Shown here piece after piece: positions 17,331 through 25,803 of a stretch of DNA of 62,928 bases (position 1 is its first letter; each line of letters begins with the position of its first letter). The stretch lies in contig NZ_RAWG01000013.1 in assembly GCF_003611735.1 (NCBI RefSeq), forward strand, positions 1 to 62,928, given 5' to 3'. The notes under the pieces were generated by a model. That model did not search any database, was not told the DNA's origin, and saw nothing but the letters and a program-made list of their open reading frames with translations. The position numbers were made by a program, and so were the translations under genes. Origin of the DNA: Corallococcus sicarius (GTDB lineage: Bacteria; Myxococcota; Myxococcia; Myxococcales; Myxococcaceae).

Positions 17331-18868
17331 GCGCAGGGAAGCCTTAACACGAAGGTCGTCCCCTGGCCGGGAATACTCTGGCAGGAGAGCGAGCCCCCGT
17401 GGGCCTGGAGGATTTGCTGGCTGACCGCGAGCCCCAGGCCCGTGCCGCCCTCCTTCGTGGTGAAGAACGGCTCGAAGAGGTGGCGGCGGGCCTCCTCCGT
17501 CATGCCGTTGCCGGTGTCGCGCACGGTGACCTCCACGTCGCCCTCGCGGGGCGCCGTGGCCACGGTGAGCCGGCCGCCTGAGGGCATGGCTTCGCGGCTG
17601 TTGCGCAGCAGGTTGAGGAACACCTGGCGCAGCTGGCCTTGATCCGCGAGCACCCGGGGCGTGCCGGGGGCGAAGTCGCGCACCACCTCCACGCCCGCGC
17701 GCACCAGCTCCTCGCGCGTGAAGTCGAGCACGCCGTCGAGCACCGCGGTGATGTCCTCGGGCTCCAGGTCCGGCCGGGCGGGGCGGGCCATGCGCAGGTA
17801 CTGCTCGGTGACGTCGGTGAGGCGGTCCACCTCGTGGGTGACGGCTGAGAGCAGCTCGCGGGCCTCGGTGGCGGTGTCGCTGGAGTCGAACCGAGCGGTG
17901 GCCACCGCGTCCTGGAGCAGCTCTACGTTGAGGCCGATGGAGGACAGCGGGTTTCGCACCTCGTGGACGATCTGCGCGGAGATGCGGCCCACGGCGGCCA
18001 GCTGTTCGGCGCGCATCAGCGCCTCGGCCTGGGACTTGAGCTGCGCTTCGCGGGCCTGGAGCGAGCGGGCCATCTGGTCGAACTCGCGCGCGAGCAGCGC
18101 GACCTCGTCCTCGCCGCGCACGCCCAGCTGGGCGGAGTAGTCACCCCGGCCGATGCGCGACACGCCCTCGATGAGGGTGCGCACCGGGCGCAGCGTGCGC
18201 GCGGACCACGCGGTGACGCCCACGCCCACGCCAATGGCCATGATGGACAGCGCGATGATGGTGAGGCCCGTGCGGCGCTCGCGCTCCTCGGCGCCGTCCA
18301 CGCGCTCGCGGATGCGGTTGCCCAGCGTGGCGCGCAGCACGCGCAGCTCGCGGCCGATGATGGCCTCCAGCTGGCGCAGCTCCGTGGTGGCGCGCGTCAC
18401 CTCCGCGCCTTCGGGGGACTCGGCCGCGAGCGCGGCGAAGACGGCCTCCACCGCGCGGCCGTAGGCCTGGGAGTTCTTCGCCAGCTCCCCGAAGCGCGAG
18501 TCCAGCTCCATCACGAAGGGCACCTCCCCCTCGGGCGCGAAGGTGAGCACCTCGCGGGCCTTGGCGCGGGCGGCCTCCAGGCGCTGGGCCATCTGGGGCG
18601 TGTAGTAGAGGCTCGCGAGCCGGATGAGCGCGCGGCGCGTGTCCACGCTGTTCTGCTCCAGCACGCGCTCGGTGTCCTTCTCCTGGCTCGTCTGGAAGGT
18701 CTCCAGCGCGGCGGCGTCCTGGGAGAGCTGGAGGTAGCCCTGGCTGACCAGGCGGATCTCCAGCCGGTTGCGGTGCAGCTCCGCCACGCTGAAGAGGGAC
18801 ACCGCCCCGAACGTCAGCAGCACCAGCGCGTAGCCCAGGAAGATGCGGGTGGCGAGCGAGAGCTTCAT
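17327..18868 (-). CDS. Membrane sensor histidine kinase
   Basis: The 513-aa kinase has two transmembrane helices (about 8-28 and 203-222) bracketing a ~170-residue helical sensor domain, then a HAMP linker (about 223-275). A HisKA dimerisation domain follows with phospho-acceptor His302 (QIVHEVRNPLSS), then an HATPase domain with N-box (LRQVFLNLLRNSREAM), G1 box (VRDTGNGM) and the F and G2 boxes (FEPFFTTKEGGTGLGLAV). The layout is NtrB/PilS-like. ATG 18868 is chosen because it begins the first membrane helix; a further 13 codons upstream are possible. No cognate response regulator is adjacent; it is coupled instead to an M16 peptidase. Confidence 0.93.
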   Translation of the reverse strand: MKLSLATRIFLGYALVLLTFGAVSLFSVAELHRNRLEIRLVSQGYLQLSQDAAALETFQTSQEKDTERVLEQNSVDTRRALIRLASLYYTPQMAQRLEAARAKAREVLTFAPEGEVPFVMELDSRFGELAKNSQAYGRAVEAVFAALAAESPEGAEVTRATTELRQLEAIIGRELRVLRATLGNRIRERVDGAEERERRTGLTIIALSIMAIGVGVGVTAWSARTLRPVRTLIEGVSRIGRGDYSAQLGVRGEDEVALLAREFDQMARSLQAREAQLKSQAEALMRAEQLAAVGRISAQIVHEVRNPLSSIGLNVELLQDAVATARFDSSDTATEARELLSAVTHEVDRLTDVTEQYLRMARPARPDLEPEDITAVLDGVLDFTREELVRAGVEVVRDFAPGTPRVLADQGQLRQVFLNLLRNSREAMPSGGRLTVATAPREGDVEVTVRDTGNGMTEEARRHLFEPFFTTKEGGTGLGLAVSQQILQAHGGSLSCQSIPGQGTTFVLRLPCA

Positions 18869-19006
18869 GCGGGAGGGGACAGGACATACGTCCTGGGGCC
18901 CGCGCATTACAGCGCATTCCCGGGCGGGCCGCCTGCTTCCGCCCCTCCCGGCCGGCCAGACTCTGTCGATGCCGCCGCCGGGAGATTGGGCTAGCCTCCA
19001 GGTCCT

Positions 19007-19927
19007 ATGGTGACCTGCCTACCTGCCCGGTTTGCCCTGGCCCTGCTCCTGGTGACGGCAGTGGCACAGGCGCGGGAGCCTGCGGTCCGCACGGTGCTCC
19101 TGTCGGAGCATCCCGAGGACTTCACTCCGAGCGTCTACGTGAAGGGGGCCGTGTCCACCGTCCTGCGTTTCGAAGCCCCCGTGGACGCGGCGAAGACGCG
19201 CCTGCCGGCCTGGGAGGGCCGGTTCGAACCGCTGCTGGTCGGCGGGCGCAGGGTCGTCGTGGAGCCGCTCCGGGATTTGGGCGAGGACGAGGGCGTGCCC
19301 CTGCTCGTGACGCTTACGAACGGACAGGAGCTGCCGTTCCTCCTGAGGGCTCCCGGTCCGGGGAAGCGGGCCGCGCTGGATCAGCAGGTGAACGTGTTCG
19401 ACGATCCGCAGCGCTACGAAGCCATGCATTCGACCCTGAGGGATTCGCTCAAACGGCAGCGTGAGCTGGCGGAGGAGAACGAGCGCCTGCGCCAGGAGGA
19501 GCGCTCTCCGGACCACGCGCTTGCCACGCTCCTGGCCAACGGCGACCTCAAGCACACGCCCTTCCAGTACGGTCAGAGATGGCGGCTCAAGCAGGAAGGG
19601 GCTGACATCCTGATCGAGATCCTGAAGAGCCATGTGGTGCCCAAGGTGGCGGTGCTGTTCACCGTGACCAATCTCGATGCGAAGACACCGTGGGGCTTGA
19701 TGGAGGCCCGGATGGCCACGGTTTCGGGAGGCAAACCGCGCCCGTTCGCCTTGCGCGTGCAACGCGATGAGATCGCGCCGGGAAGCACAGGCCGCATCGC
19801 GGTCATCGCGGATGACACCGTCTTCCAGTCGCCCCAGGGCCTGGAGCAACTGGCGCTTGAGTTGTTCCGGTCCGACGGTCTATCGCAGGCCTATCTGGTC
19901 CTGGAATGGCGTCAGTTCAGGGAGTAG
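19007..19927 (+). CDS. DUF2381 (TIGR02268) family exported protein
   Basis: A 306-aa protein with a Sec signal peptide (about 1-22, ending AQA). The body has an N-terminal beta-rich half (VLLSEHPEDFTPSVYVKGAVSTVLRFE, then ALDQQVNVFDDPQRYEAM), a short coiled coil (LKRQRELAEENERLRQEE) and a C-terminal beta-rich half ending LEWRQFRE. This matches the DUF2381 family, which is expanded in myxobacteria and often lies next to Ser/Thr kinase genes. No kinase is adjacent here. The following lipoprotein starts 12 bases after its stop. GC content looks lower than in neighbouring housekeeping genes. Molecular function unknown. Confidence 0.8.
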   Translation: MVTCLPARFALALLLVTAVAQAREPAVRTVLLSEHPEDFTPSVYVKGAVSTVLRFEAPVDAAKTRLPAWEGRFEPLLVGGRRVVVEPLRDLGEDEGVPLLVTLTNGQELPFLLRAPGPGKRAALDQQVNVFDDPQRYEAMHSTLRDSLKRQRELAEENERLRQEERSPDHALATLLANGDLKHTPFQYGQRWRLKQEGADILIEILKSHVVPKVAVLFTVTNLDAKTPWGLMEARMATVSGGKPRPFALRVQRDEIAPGSTGRIAVIADDTVFQSPQGLEQLALELFRSDGLSQAYLVLEWRQFRE

Positions 19928-19938
19928 AGCGACCCGCT

Positions 19939-20430
19939 ATGAGCGCACCGCGCACGTTGTCTTCTGTTGCCTTCGTGCTGGCCCTGGCACTGGGCTGCAC
20001 CACGACCCAAGGCGGTGTAGGGCTGCGCCCGGATGGCACTCCGAGGCCCGAGGCCTGCCCCGAGGATGCGCTGCAAGCGATGCGGATCCTCCGCCTGCGT
20101 GTCGTCGACGGCGCGAACGTCGAACTCGACATCAACCAGGACGATGTCAGTCCCATCACGCTCTACGATGGCCCCGTCGAGAGCATGCTGATCTCCAGCC
20201 TGGGCCCGCTTGAGTCGCCCACCCGGCTCTATGGGCGGGTGTGGACGGAAGGCCCGCAGGTGGTTGTCCGGTACTACGCGGCGCATCCGCCGGACGGCGA
20301 CCGGATTCCCATTTGCGCGGTGGCCCGGCTTTCGAAGGGGCAGCTCCGGAAACGACCCGATTCCCTGCCGGGAACGGCCATCCTCGAGTTCTCGAAGGCA
20401 GGGGTCGACATCGTGGAGTCATTCCGCTGA
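19939..20430 (+). CDS. Hypothetical lipoprotein paired with DUF2381 protein
   Basis: A 163-aa protein starting MSAPRTLSS with a lipoprotein signal peptide whose lipobox is ALGC (Cys at about residue 20). The mature part is a small beta-rich domain with two cysteines (EACPEDAL and IPICAVARL) that could pair. ATG 19939 is preferred over 19906 because it gives a normal signal peptide and avoids a 22-base overlap with the previous gene. It is probably cotranscribed with the DUF2381 gene. Followed by a strong hairpin terminator. Function unknown. Confidence 0.75.
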   Translation: MSAPRTLSSVAFVLALALGCTTTQGGVGLRPDGTPRPEACPEDALQAMRILRLRVVDGANVELDINQDDVSPITLYDGPVESMLISSLGPLESPTRLYGRVWTEGPQVVVRYYAAHPPDGDRIPICAVARLSKGQLRKRPDSLPGTAILEFSKAGVDIVESFR

Positions 20431-20437
20431 AACACGA

Positions 20438-20471
20438 AGGCCCCGCGTCCCGGTGAAGGGAGGCGGGGCCT
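20438..20471. terminator. Hairpin terminator between convergent genes
   Basis: AGGCCCCGC at 20438-20446 pairs perfectly with GCGGGGCCT at 20463-20471 around a 16-base loop. It can serve the lipoprotein gene from the left and the coiled-coil gene from the right. Confidence 0.7.
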
Positions 20472-20495
20472 CGGTGCTTCAATCAGGCACTTCGC

Positions 20496-21563
20496 TCAGG
20501 CGTTGGTCGGCGGGGCCTCGGACGGCTTCGCCTCGCCCTCGGTGGAGGACGGCGCGGCGGGCGTCTCGGTGGGCGCGGCTTCGGTCGGCGTGGCCGGGGC
20601 GGCGGCGCGGGCCTCCGCTTCGGCACGGGCACGGGCGGCGTCGTCGCTGCGCTGGTCGCTGGCGGCGACCTCGTCCGGCGTCAGCTCCGTGCGGTCGGCG
20701 AGGATGCCCGTCTTCTTCTCCAGGTCCTTGATGGCCCGGCGAAGCAGGTCGCGCTCCAGCAGCGTCCGGTTCAGGCGCTTCTCCAGGGCCTTGTACTTGT
20801 CCTTGCCCAGATCGGCCTCGGACTTCGTCACGGCCAGGATGCGGGCCTGGGTGTCGGCGCGGCCCTTGATGCGGCGCAGCTCCTTCTCCAGCTCCACGGC
20901 GCGCGCGCGGTCCTTGTTCGCCGCGGTCTCCAGCCGGTCCATCTTCTCGCGGTCCGCGTCGTTCAGCTCGCGGTAGCGGCGCACGGGCTCGGCCGGGGTC
21001 GCCGGCGGCACGGACACCGCCGCGCTCACCACGGGCTCGCTCGCGGGCGAGGCGATGAGCTCCGTCACCGCGGGGGCGGCAGTCGTGGCAGCGGCCGCGG
21101 GCGTCGCGGTCTGCACGGGCGCGGCAGGCGCCTCGCGACGGCGGTTGCCACCGCGCTGATCGGCCTCCGCGCGCAGCTTGGCGTTCTCCGTCAGGGCGTG
21201 CGACAGCTCCTCACGCGTCTGCGCGAGCTGGATGCTCGCGTTGCGCTCCACCTCGGCGCGGGCCTTCACCAGGTCCTGCGTGCCCTTGTCGCCTTCCTTC
21301 TGGTCGAAGAGCTTGCGCTTGGTCTGCTTCAGCTGCTCCTTCAGCTCCTGGAGCTGCGCGCGCTGCTCGTCCAGCTCCTTCTGCTTGCGCTGGACCTCCG
21401 ATTCCGCCTTCGCGCGCGCCTTGGTCTCCGACTCCAACTCGCCCCGGGAGGAGGGCGAAGAGACGGAGGCATGGCCCACGCTGGCGCCGCCCTTGTCTCT
21501 GAAGAGCAGCAGGCCGAGCGTCACGGCGAACCCGACCGATACGAGGATGAGTGCAAACAGCAA
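20496..21563 (-). CDS. Membrane-anchored coiled-coil protein
   Basis: A single N-terminal membrane helix (LLFALILVSVGFAVTLGLLLF) is followed by a coiled coil (about residues 40-130, rich in KELDEQRAQLQELKEQLKQ), an Ala/Pro/Thr-rich flexible linker, a second coiled coil (about 195-290) and an Ala/Pro/Glu-rich tail. The start is TTG at 21563, because GGAGGT lies exactly 7 bases upstream; the longer frame from a TTG at 21590 has no ribosome-binding site. 355 aa. The topology suggests a cytoplasm- or periplasm-spanning scaffold. No enzymatic motif is visible and the family is not recognised. Confidence 0.78.
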   Translation of the reverse strand: MLFALILVSVGFAVTLGLLLFRDKGGASVGHASVSSPSSRGELESETKARAKAESEVQRKQKELDEQRAQLQELKEQLKQTKRKLFDQKEGDKGTQDLVKARAEVERNASIQLAQTREELSHALTENAKLRAEADQRGGNRRREAPAAPVQTATPAAAATTAAPAVTELIASPASEPVVSAAVSVPPATPAEPVRRYRELNDADREKMDRLETAANKDRARAVELEKELRRIKGRADTQARILAVTKSEADLGKDKYKALEKRLNRTLLERDLLRRAIKDLEKKTGILADRTELTPDEVAASDQRSDDAARARAEAEARAAAPATPTEAAPTETPAAPSSTEGEAKPSEAPPTNA

Positions 21564-21742
21564 GGGAACAACCTCCACAGAAGGATGCAAAAAGCGGGGC
21601 AGCCTACCGCCCGGACATGGCGCGTCAAGGCTTCACTGGTAGACAACCCGTGGGCCCGGCTGCTGCTCCGGCCGGGGCCTCGGAGCCCCGCCTGCCCTGA
21701 GGAGCCCCCTGGAGGGCAATCCTGCTATGGGAGCCCCAGGCC

Positions 21743-22591
21743 ATGGCGCACCTGCAACTGAAGCCGAAGCGGGACGTGTCGAGCTTCCGCAAGCTCGCCA
21801 TCGGGAGCTGGGCGAACGCGTACGACCCCACCGTCTACGGCACCCTGACGGTGCGCATGGACGCGGCGCTTGAGTACCTGGAGGCCTTCCACCAGCGCAC
21901 CGGCGTGCGCCTGACGACGACGCACCTGGTCCTCAAGGCCCTCGGAGAAGGGCTGCGCCGCTGCCCGGACGCCAACGCGCTCCTGCGCTTCCAGCGCATC
22001 TACCTGCGCCAGAAGGTGACCCTGTGCGCGCTGGTCCCCGGCGCGGATCCGGACCGCACGGGCCTCACGCCCGTGCGCCTGGAGGACGTGGACACCCGGA
22101 GCGTGCGCGACCTCGCCGTGGAGATGGAGGCCCGGGTGGCGCGGGCGCGTGAAGGCCGCGACGACGCGCTGGAGAAGGGACGCGGGCTCCTACGGCGCAT
22201 CCCGCACCTGCTGCTCCACCGATTCACCGCGTGGGCGTCGTTCCTGATGTACACGCTGAACCTCGATCCTTCGTGGCTGGGCCTGCCCAGAGACCCCTTC
22301 GGATCCGCCGTCGTCGTGGACGTGGGGACCCTGGGCCTGGACACGGCCTACCTGCCGCTCGCGCCCTTCACCCGCGTGCCCATCTTCCTCGCGCCCGGCG
22401 CGGTGCGGCAGACCGCGGTCGTGGAGGAGGGCAGGGTGGTGCCCGGCCGCGTGATGAGCGTCAACGCGTCCTTCGACCACCGCTTCATCGACGGCTACCA
22501 CGCGGGCGTCATCGCCAACACGCTGCGCGAGATGCTGGAGCACCCGTTCGAATCGTTCGACCCGCTACCGGACGCCCCCCTGTCGGAGTAG
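21743..22591 (+). CDS. Stand-alone 2-oxoacid dehydrogenase acyltransferase-type catalytic domain
   Basis: 282 aa resembling the catalytic domain of dihydrolipoamide acyltransferases (PF00198, chloramphenicol-acetyltransferase fold). The N-terminal segment (LQLKPKRDVSSFRKLAIGSW) and the active-site motif SFDHRFIDGYHAGVI, with the catalytic His and Asp of DHRxxDG, are both present. The lipoyl and subunit-binding domains that precede this domain in real E2 subunits are absent, and no E1 or E3 genes are near. It could be a trimeric acyltransferase acting on a free substrate or an E2-derived accessory protein. The 150-bp region upstream holds no gene. Confidence 0.85.
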   Translation: MAHLQLKPKRDVSSFRKLAIGSWANAYDPTVYGTLTVRMDAALEYLEAFHQRTGVRLTTTHLVLKALGEGLRRCPDANALLRFQRIYLRQKVTLCALVPGADPDRTGLTPVRLEDVDTRSVRDLAVEMEARVARAREGRDDALEKGRGLLRRIPHLLLHRFTAWASFLMYTLNLDPSWLGLPRDPFGSAVVVDVGTLGLDTAYLPLAPFTRVPIFLAPGAVRQTAVVEEGRVVPGRVMSVNASFDHRFIDGYHAGVIANTLREMLEHPFESFDPLPDAPLSE

Positions 22592-22625
22592 GACCGCGCC
22601 CAACCCGAACGTCGCAGGAGTCCCC

Positions 22626-23030
22626 GTGTCCCAGTCCGAATCGCTGCTGGAGTTCACGAAGCGCTACTTCCAGGCCATCGAAGCCGGGGCGTCCAGCGAA
22701 GCGTTGGCGGAGTTCTTCCACCCGGAAATCAGCCAGCGCGAGTTCCCGAACCGCCTCACCCCGAAGGGCGCGTCGCGCGACCTCCAGTCGCTGCTGGCCG
22801 CGTCGGAGAAGGGCAAGAAGGTGGTGACCTCCCAGCGCTACGACGTGCGCTCCGTCCTCGAGGACGGCGACCGGCTGGCGCTGGAGGTGGAGTGGAGCGC
22901 GACGCTGGCGGTGCCCGTGGGCTCCCTGCCAGCGGGTGGGACGATGCGGGCGTCGTTGGGCGTGTTCCTCACGTTCCGCGACGGCCGCATCGTCACCCAG
23001 CACAACTACGACTGCTTCGAGCCGTTCTAG
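22626..23030 (+). CDS. NTF2-like (SnoaL-type) small protein
   Basis: A 134-aa protein with the typical opening helix and pocket of the nuclear-transport-factor-2-like superfamily: LLEFTKRYFQAIEAGASSEALAEFFHPEI, then the beta strands YDVRSVLEDGDRLALEVEWSATL and LGVFLTFRDGRIVTQHNYDCFEPF. GTG start at 22626 with AGGAG eight bases before. These proteins are small-molecule isomerases/hydrolases or non-catalytic binding modules; the sequence does not tell which. It follows the acyltransferase-like gene by 35 bases and may share its transcript. Confidence 0.82.
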   Translation: MSQSESLLEFTKRYFQAIEAGASSEALAEFFHPEISQREFPNRLTPKGASRDLQSLLAASEKGKKVVTSQRYDVRSVLEDGDRLALEVEWSATLAVPVGSLPAGGTMRASLGVFLTFRDGRIVTQHNYDCFEPF

Positions 23031-23036
23031 AGACGG

Positions 23037-24014
23037 TCAGTACGCGTACTCCCAACCGCCGCGCGCCCGCGACCTGCCGCCCATGCGCGCGCTCATCTCG
23101 CGCAGCCGGCGCACGCGCTCCGGAATGGGCGGGTGCGTGGAGAACAGCGCCATCACCCCGCCATGGTGCAGCGGGTTGACGATGAACAGGTGCGAGGTGG
23201 CGGGCGCCCGGTCATAGGGCATCGCCTCCGCGCCGCGCTCCATCTTCAAGAGGGCGCTCGCCAGCGCGTCCGGGTCTCCGCACAGCTCCGCGCCCGTGGC
23301 GTCCGCGCCGTACTCGCGCGAGCGGCTCACCGCCAGTTGCAGCAGCGTGGCCGCGATGGGCGCCACCAGCAGCAGGCCCAGGTTGGACATCGCCCCCGCG
23401 ATGCCGCCGCCCTCCTCGTCGTCGCCGCGGCTGAGCATGCTGCCGCCGAACCAGAAGAGCATCTGCGCCGCGTAGCTGATGATGCCCGCGAGCGTCGCCG
23501 CCACCGTGCCGATGAGCGTGTCCCGGTTGCGCACGTGGCCAATCTCATGCGCCAGCACGCCCTCCAGCTCGCGCTCGTCCAGCAGCTCCAGGATGCCCGC
23601 CGTCACGGCGACGGCCGCGTGGCTCGGGTTGCGGCCCGTGGCGAACGCGTTGGGCTGTGGGGTGGGCAGCAGGTAGACCTTCGGCTTGGGCATGCCCGCG
23701 CGGGCGGACAGCCGCTCCACCATCGCGTGCAGCCACGGCGCCTGCTCATAGGGCAGGGGCTGGGCGCCGTGGATGGCCAGCGCGATGCGGTCGCTGAACC
23801 AGTACGAGCCGAAGTTCATGATGACCGCGAAGAAGCCCGCCATCGCGAGCCCCTGCGCGCCGCCCAGCCGCTGGCCGATGAGGAGCACCAGCGCCGTCAG
23901 CCCCGCCAGCAACACCGTCGTCTTCAACGCGTTGCCCAGCCGGTGCCACCCGCCGCCCTTCAGCGCCGGTGCGGTCGCTCCCCGGGATGTCCTGTGGTGG
24001 TCACGCTGCAACAT
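23037..24014 (-). CDS. htpX: HtpX-family membrane zinc metalloprotease
   Basis: 325-aa M48 peptidase with two N-terminal transmembrane helices (about 31-49 and 54-72), zinc motif HEIGH (H156/E157/H160), two further hydrophobic helices (about 165-185 and 208-228) and the third ligand Glu in SREYGAD. HtpX degrades misfolded inner-membrane proteins with FtsH. The typical segments PTPQPNAFATGRNPSHAAVAVT and SHLFIVNPLHHGG-to-FSTHPPIPERVRRL are intact. ATG 24014 has GAGGA upstream. It is convergent with the NTF2-like gene, 6 bases apart. Confidence 0.96.
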   Translation of the reverse strand: MLQRDHHRTSRGATAPALKGGGWHRLGNALKTTVLLAGLTALVLLIGQRLGGAQGLAMAGFFAVIMNFGSYWFSDRIALAIHGAQPLPYEQAPWLHAMVERLSARAGMPKPKVYLLPTPQPNAFATGRNPSHAAVAVTAGILELLDERELEGVLAHEIGHVRNRDTLIGTVAATLAGIISYAAQMLFWFGGSMLSRGDDEEGGGIAGAMSNLGLLLVAPIAATLLQLAVSRSREYGADATGAELCGDPDALASALLKMERGAEAMPYDRAPATSHLFIVNPLHHGGVMALFSTHPPIPERVRRLREMSARMGGRSRARGGWEYAY

Positions 24015-24139
24015 GGTCCTCGTTCCGTGCCTTTCGCCCCGTCCGGGGCCACACGAAACGTAAGCAGGCGTGAGGGGCCGTCAACGAAAGCGGGTCCGGG
24101 CCGCCCCGGTGCTTGAGGGGCTTGCGCGGACGGTTTTCG

Positions 24140-24559
24140 TCAAAGGTAGAAACGATCCGTTACGCCCGCCGTACGCTGGAGGATGGCGCTCCAGCCGAGC
24201 CAGAGATCAATGCCACTGTCCCCGGCCTTCGGCTCGCCCCCCAGGGCGCCGAGCGAGCCCGTACACCCCGCCAGCGTGCCCAGCCCCGTCTCCCGCACGT
24301 GCTCCAGGAGCGCGCGGATTGTCGGCATGCGGCGCGACTCGAAGCGGTCGCAGATGTCCTCGCGGCCGGTGAAGTCCGGCTCGTCCAGGCGATCCATCAG
24401 GAAACGTTCCAGGGCCCACCAGAACAGGTACACCTCCGCGCGCCGCCCGGCCGCCACCGCCGCCGCGGCGATGGACAGGCCCTGGTGCACCCGGTCGTAT
24501 TCGCCACTGTGCAGGAAGACGACGACCCTGTTGTCCGGCGCGCTCACGCACCGGCTCAT
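24140..24559 (-). CDS. DsrE-like family protein
   Basis: 139 aa starting MSRCVSAPDNRVVVFLHSGEYDRVHQGLSIA and continuing with AAAVAAGRRAEVYLFWWALERFL, the first two beta-alpha units of the DsrE/F/H-like fold (small sulfurtransferase-like or peroxiredoxin-associated proteins). Two Cys occur (C4, and one in LAGCTGSLGALGG near the C-terminus), of which the latter is in a position used for sulfur transfer in DsrE relatives. A longer frame to 24685 exists but would run into the promoter region of the divergent mevalonate cluster. Function inferred only from fold resemblance. Confidence 0.7.
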   Translation of the reverse strand: MSRCVSAPDNRVVVFLHSGEYDRVHQGLSIAAAAVAAGRRAEVYLFWWALERFLMDRLDEPDFTGREDICDRFESRRMPTIRALLEHVRETGLGTLAGCTGSLGALGGEPKAGDSGIDLWLGWSAILQRTAGVTDRFYL

Positions 24560-24655
24560 ACCGTCCAGAAGTCGCTTCGTCCATTCATGCCCGGAGCGCG
24601 ACCGCTGGGGTCCTTTGTCTTGCACCTGGGCCCCGCCGCTTGCTAGGAAACCACG

Positions 24656-24668
24656 GTCCTTCAAGGAC
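24656..24668. promoter_or_regulatory. 13-base perfect palindrome upstream of the mevalonate cluster
   Basis: GTCCTTCAAGGAC is self-complementary around its central C and lies 43 bases before the IPP isomerase start, between it and the divergent DsrE-like gene. Position and symmetry fit a dimeric repressor site; no matching regulator is encoded in the window. Confidence 0.35.
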
Positions 24669-24711
24669 TTACACGCTTTTTGCAACGACAGAGCGGGCGG
24701 CTTTCAGGGAC

Positions 24712-25770
24712 ATGGGCGACGAGACGACAGCCAGGCGCAAGGATGCCCACCTCGACCTGTGCGCGACCGGCGACGTGGAGCCCGCGCAGAACTCCACCCT
24801 GCTGGAGCACGTGCACCTCATCCACTGCGCCATGCCGGAGCTGGCGGCGGACGAGGTGGACCTCACCACGCCCTTCCTGGGCAAGTCGCTGCGGGCGCCG
24901 CTGCTCGTCACCGGCATGACGGGCGGCACGGAGCGCGCGGGGGTCGTCAACCGCGACCTGGCGCTGCTCGCGGAGCGGCACGGCCTGGCCTTCGGTGTCG
25001 GCAGCCAGCGCGCGATGGCGGAGGACGCCGCGCGCACGGCGTCGTACGCGGTGCGCGACGTGGCGCCCACGGTGGCGCTCCTGGGCAACATCGGGCTGTA
25101 CCAGGCCATTGGCCTGGGCGTGGACGGCGTGCGCCGGCTGTCGGACGCGATTGGCGCGGACGGCATGGCGCTGCACCTGAACGCCGGCCAGGAGCTCACG
25201 CAGCCCGAGGGCGACCGCGACTTCCGCGGCGGCTACCGCGTGGTGGAGGCGCTGGCGCGGGCCTTCGGCGAGCGGCTGCTGGTGAAGGAGACCGGGTGCG
25301 GCATCGGCCCGGACGTGGCGCGGCGGCTGGTGGAGCTGGGCGTGCGCAACCTGGATGTCTCCGGGCTGGGCGGCACGTCGTGGGTGCGCGTGGAGCAGCT
25401 TCGCGCCGTGGGGCCGCAGGCCCAGGTGGGCGCGGAGTTCAGCGGCTGGGGCATCCCCACCGCGGCGGCCATCGCCAGCGTGCGCGCGGCGGTGGCCCCC
25501 GAGGTCCGGCTCGTCGCCAGCGGCGGCATCCGGGGCGGGCTGGAGTGCGCGAAGGTGCTCGCGCTGGGCGCGGATCTGGCGGGCATGGCGCTGCCGTTGT
25601 TCCGGGCCCAACAGCAGGGGGGCCTCGCGGGTGCGGAAGAGGCACTGAAGGTCATCCTGACGGCCCTGCGCCAGGCGCTGGTGCTGACGGGAAGCCGGAG
25701 CGTCGCGGAGCTGCGGCGTCGGCCGCGCGTGGTGTCCGGAGCGTTGAAGGATTGGTTGGCGGCCCTGTGA
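24712..25770 (+). CDS. fni: Type 2 isopentenyl-diphosphate delta-isomerase (FMN-dependent)
   Basis: Interconverts IPP and DMAPP using reduced FMN, the last step that makes both isoprenoid building blocks. The 352-aa TIM-barrel protein shows the family signatures RRKDAHLDL near the N-terminus, LLVTGMTGGT, FGVGSQRAM, LHLNAGQEL (substrate/Mg site), KETGCGIGP, VSGLGGTSW and ASGGIRGGLECAKVLALGAD (FMN phosphate site). ATG 24712 follows an AGGGA; the frame opens earlier at 24640 without support. First gene of the mevalonate cluster, 33 bases before mvaA. Confidence 0.96.
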   Translation: MGDETTARRKDAHLDLCATGDVEPAQNSTLLEHVHLIHCAMPELAADEVDLTTPFLGKSLRAPLLVTGMTGGTERAGVVNRDLALLAERHGLAFGVGSQRAMAEDAARTASYAVRDVAPTVALLGNIGLYQAIGLGVDGVRRLSDAIGADGMALHLNAGQELTQPEGDRDFRGGYRVVEALARAFGERLLVKETGCGIGPDVARRLVELGVRNLDVSGLGGTSWVRVEQLRAVGPQAQVGAEFSGWGIPTAAAIASVRAAVAPEVRLVASGGIRGGLECAKVLALGADLAGMALPLFRAQQQGGLAGAEEALKVILTALRQALVLTGSRSVAELRRRPRVVSGALKDWLAAL

Positions 25771-25803
25771 CGCAGGGTGACTCCCAGGTTGGGAAGGAAG
25801 AAC

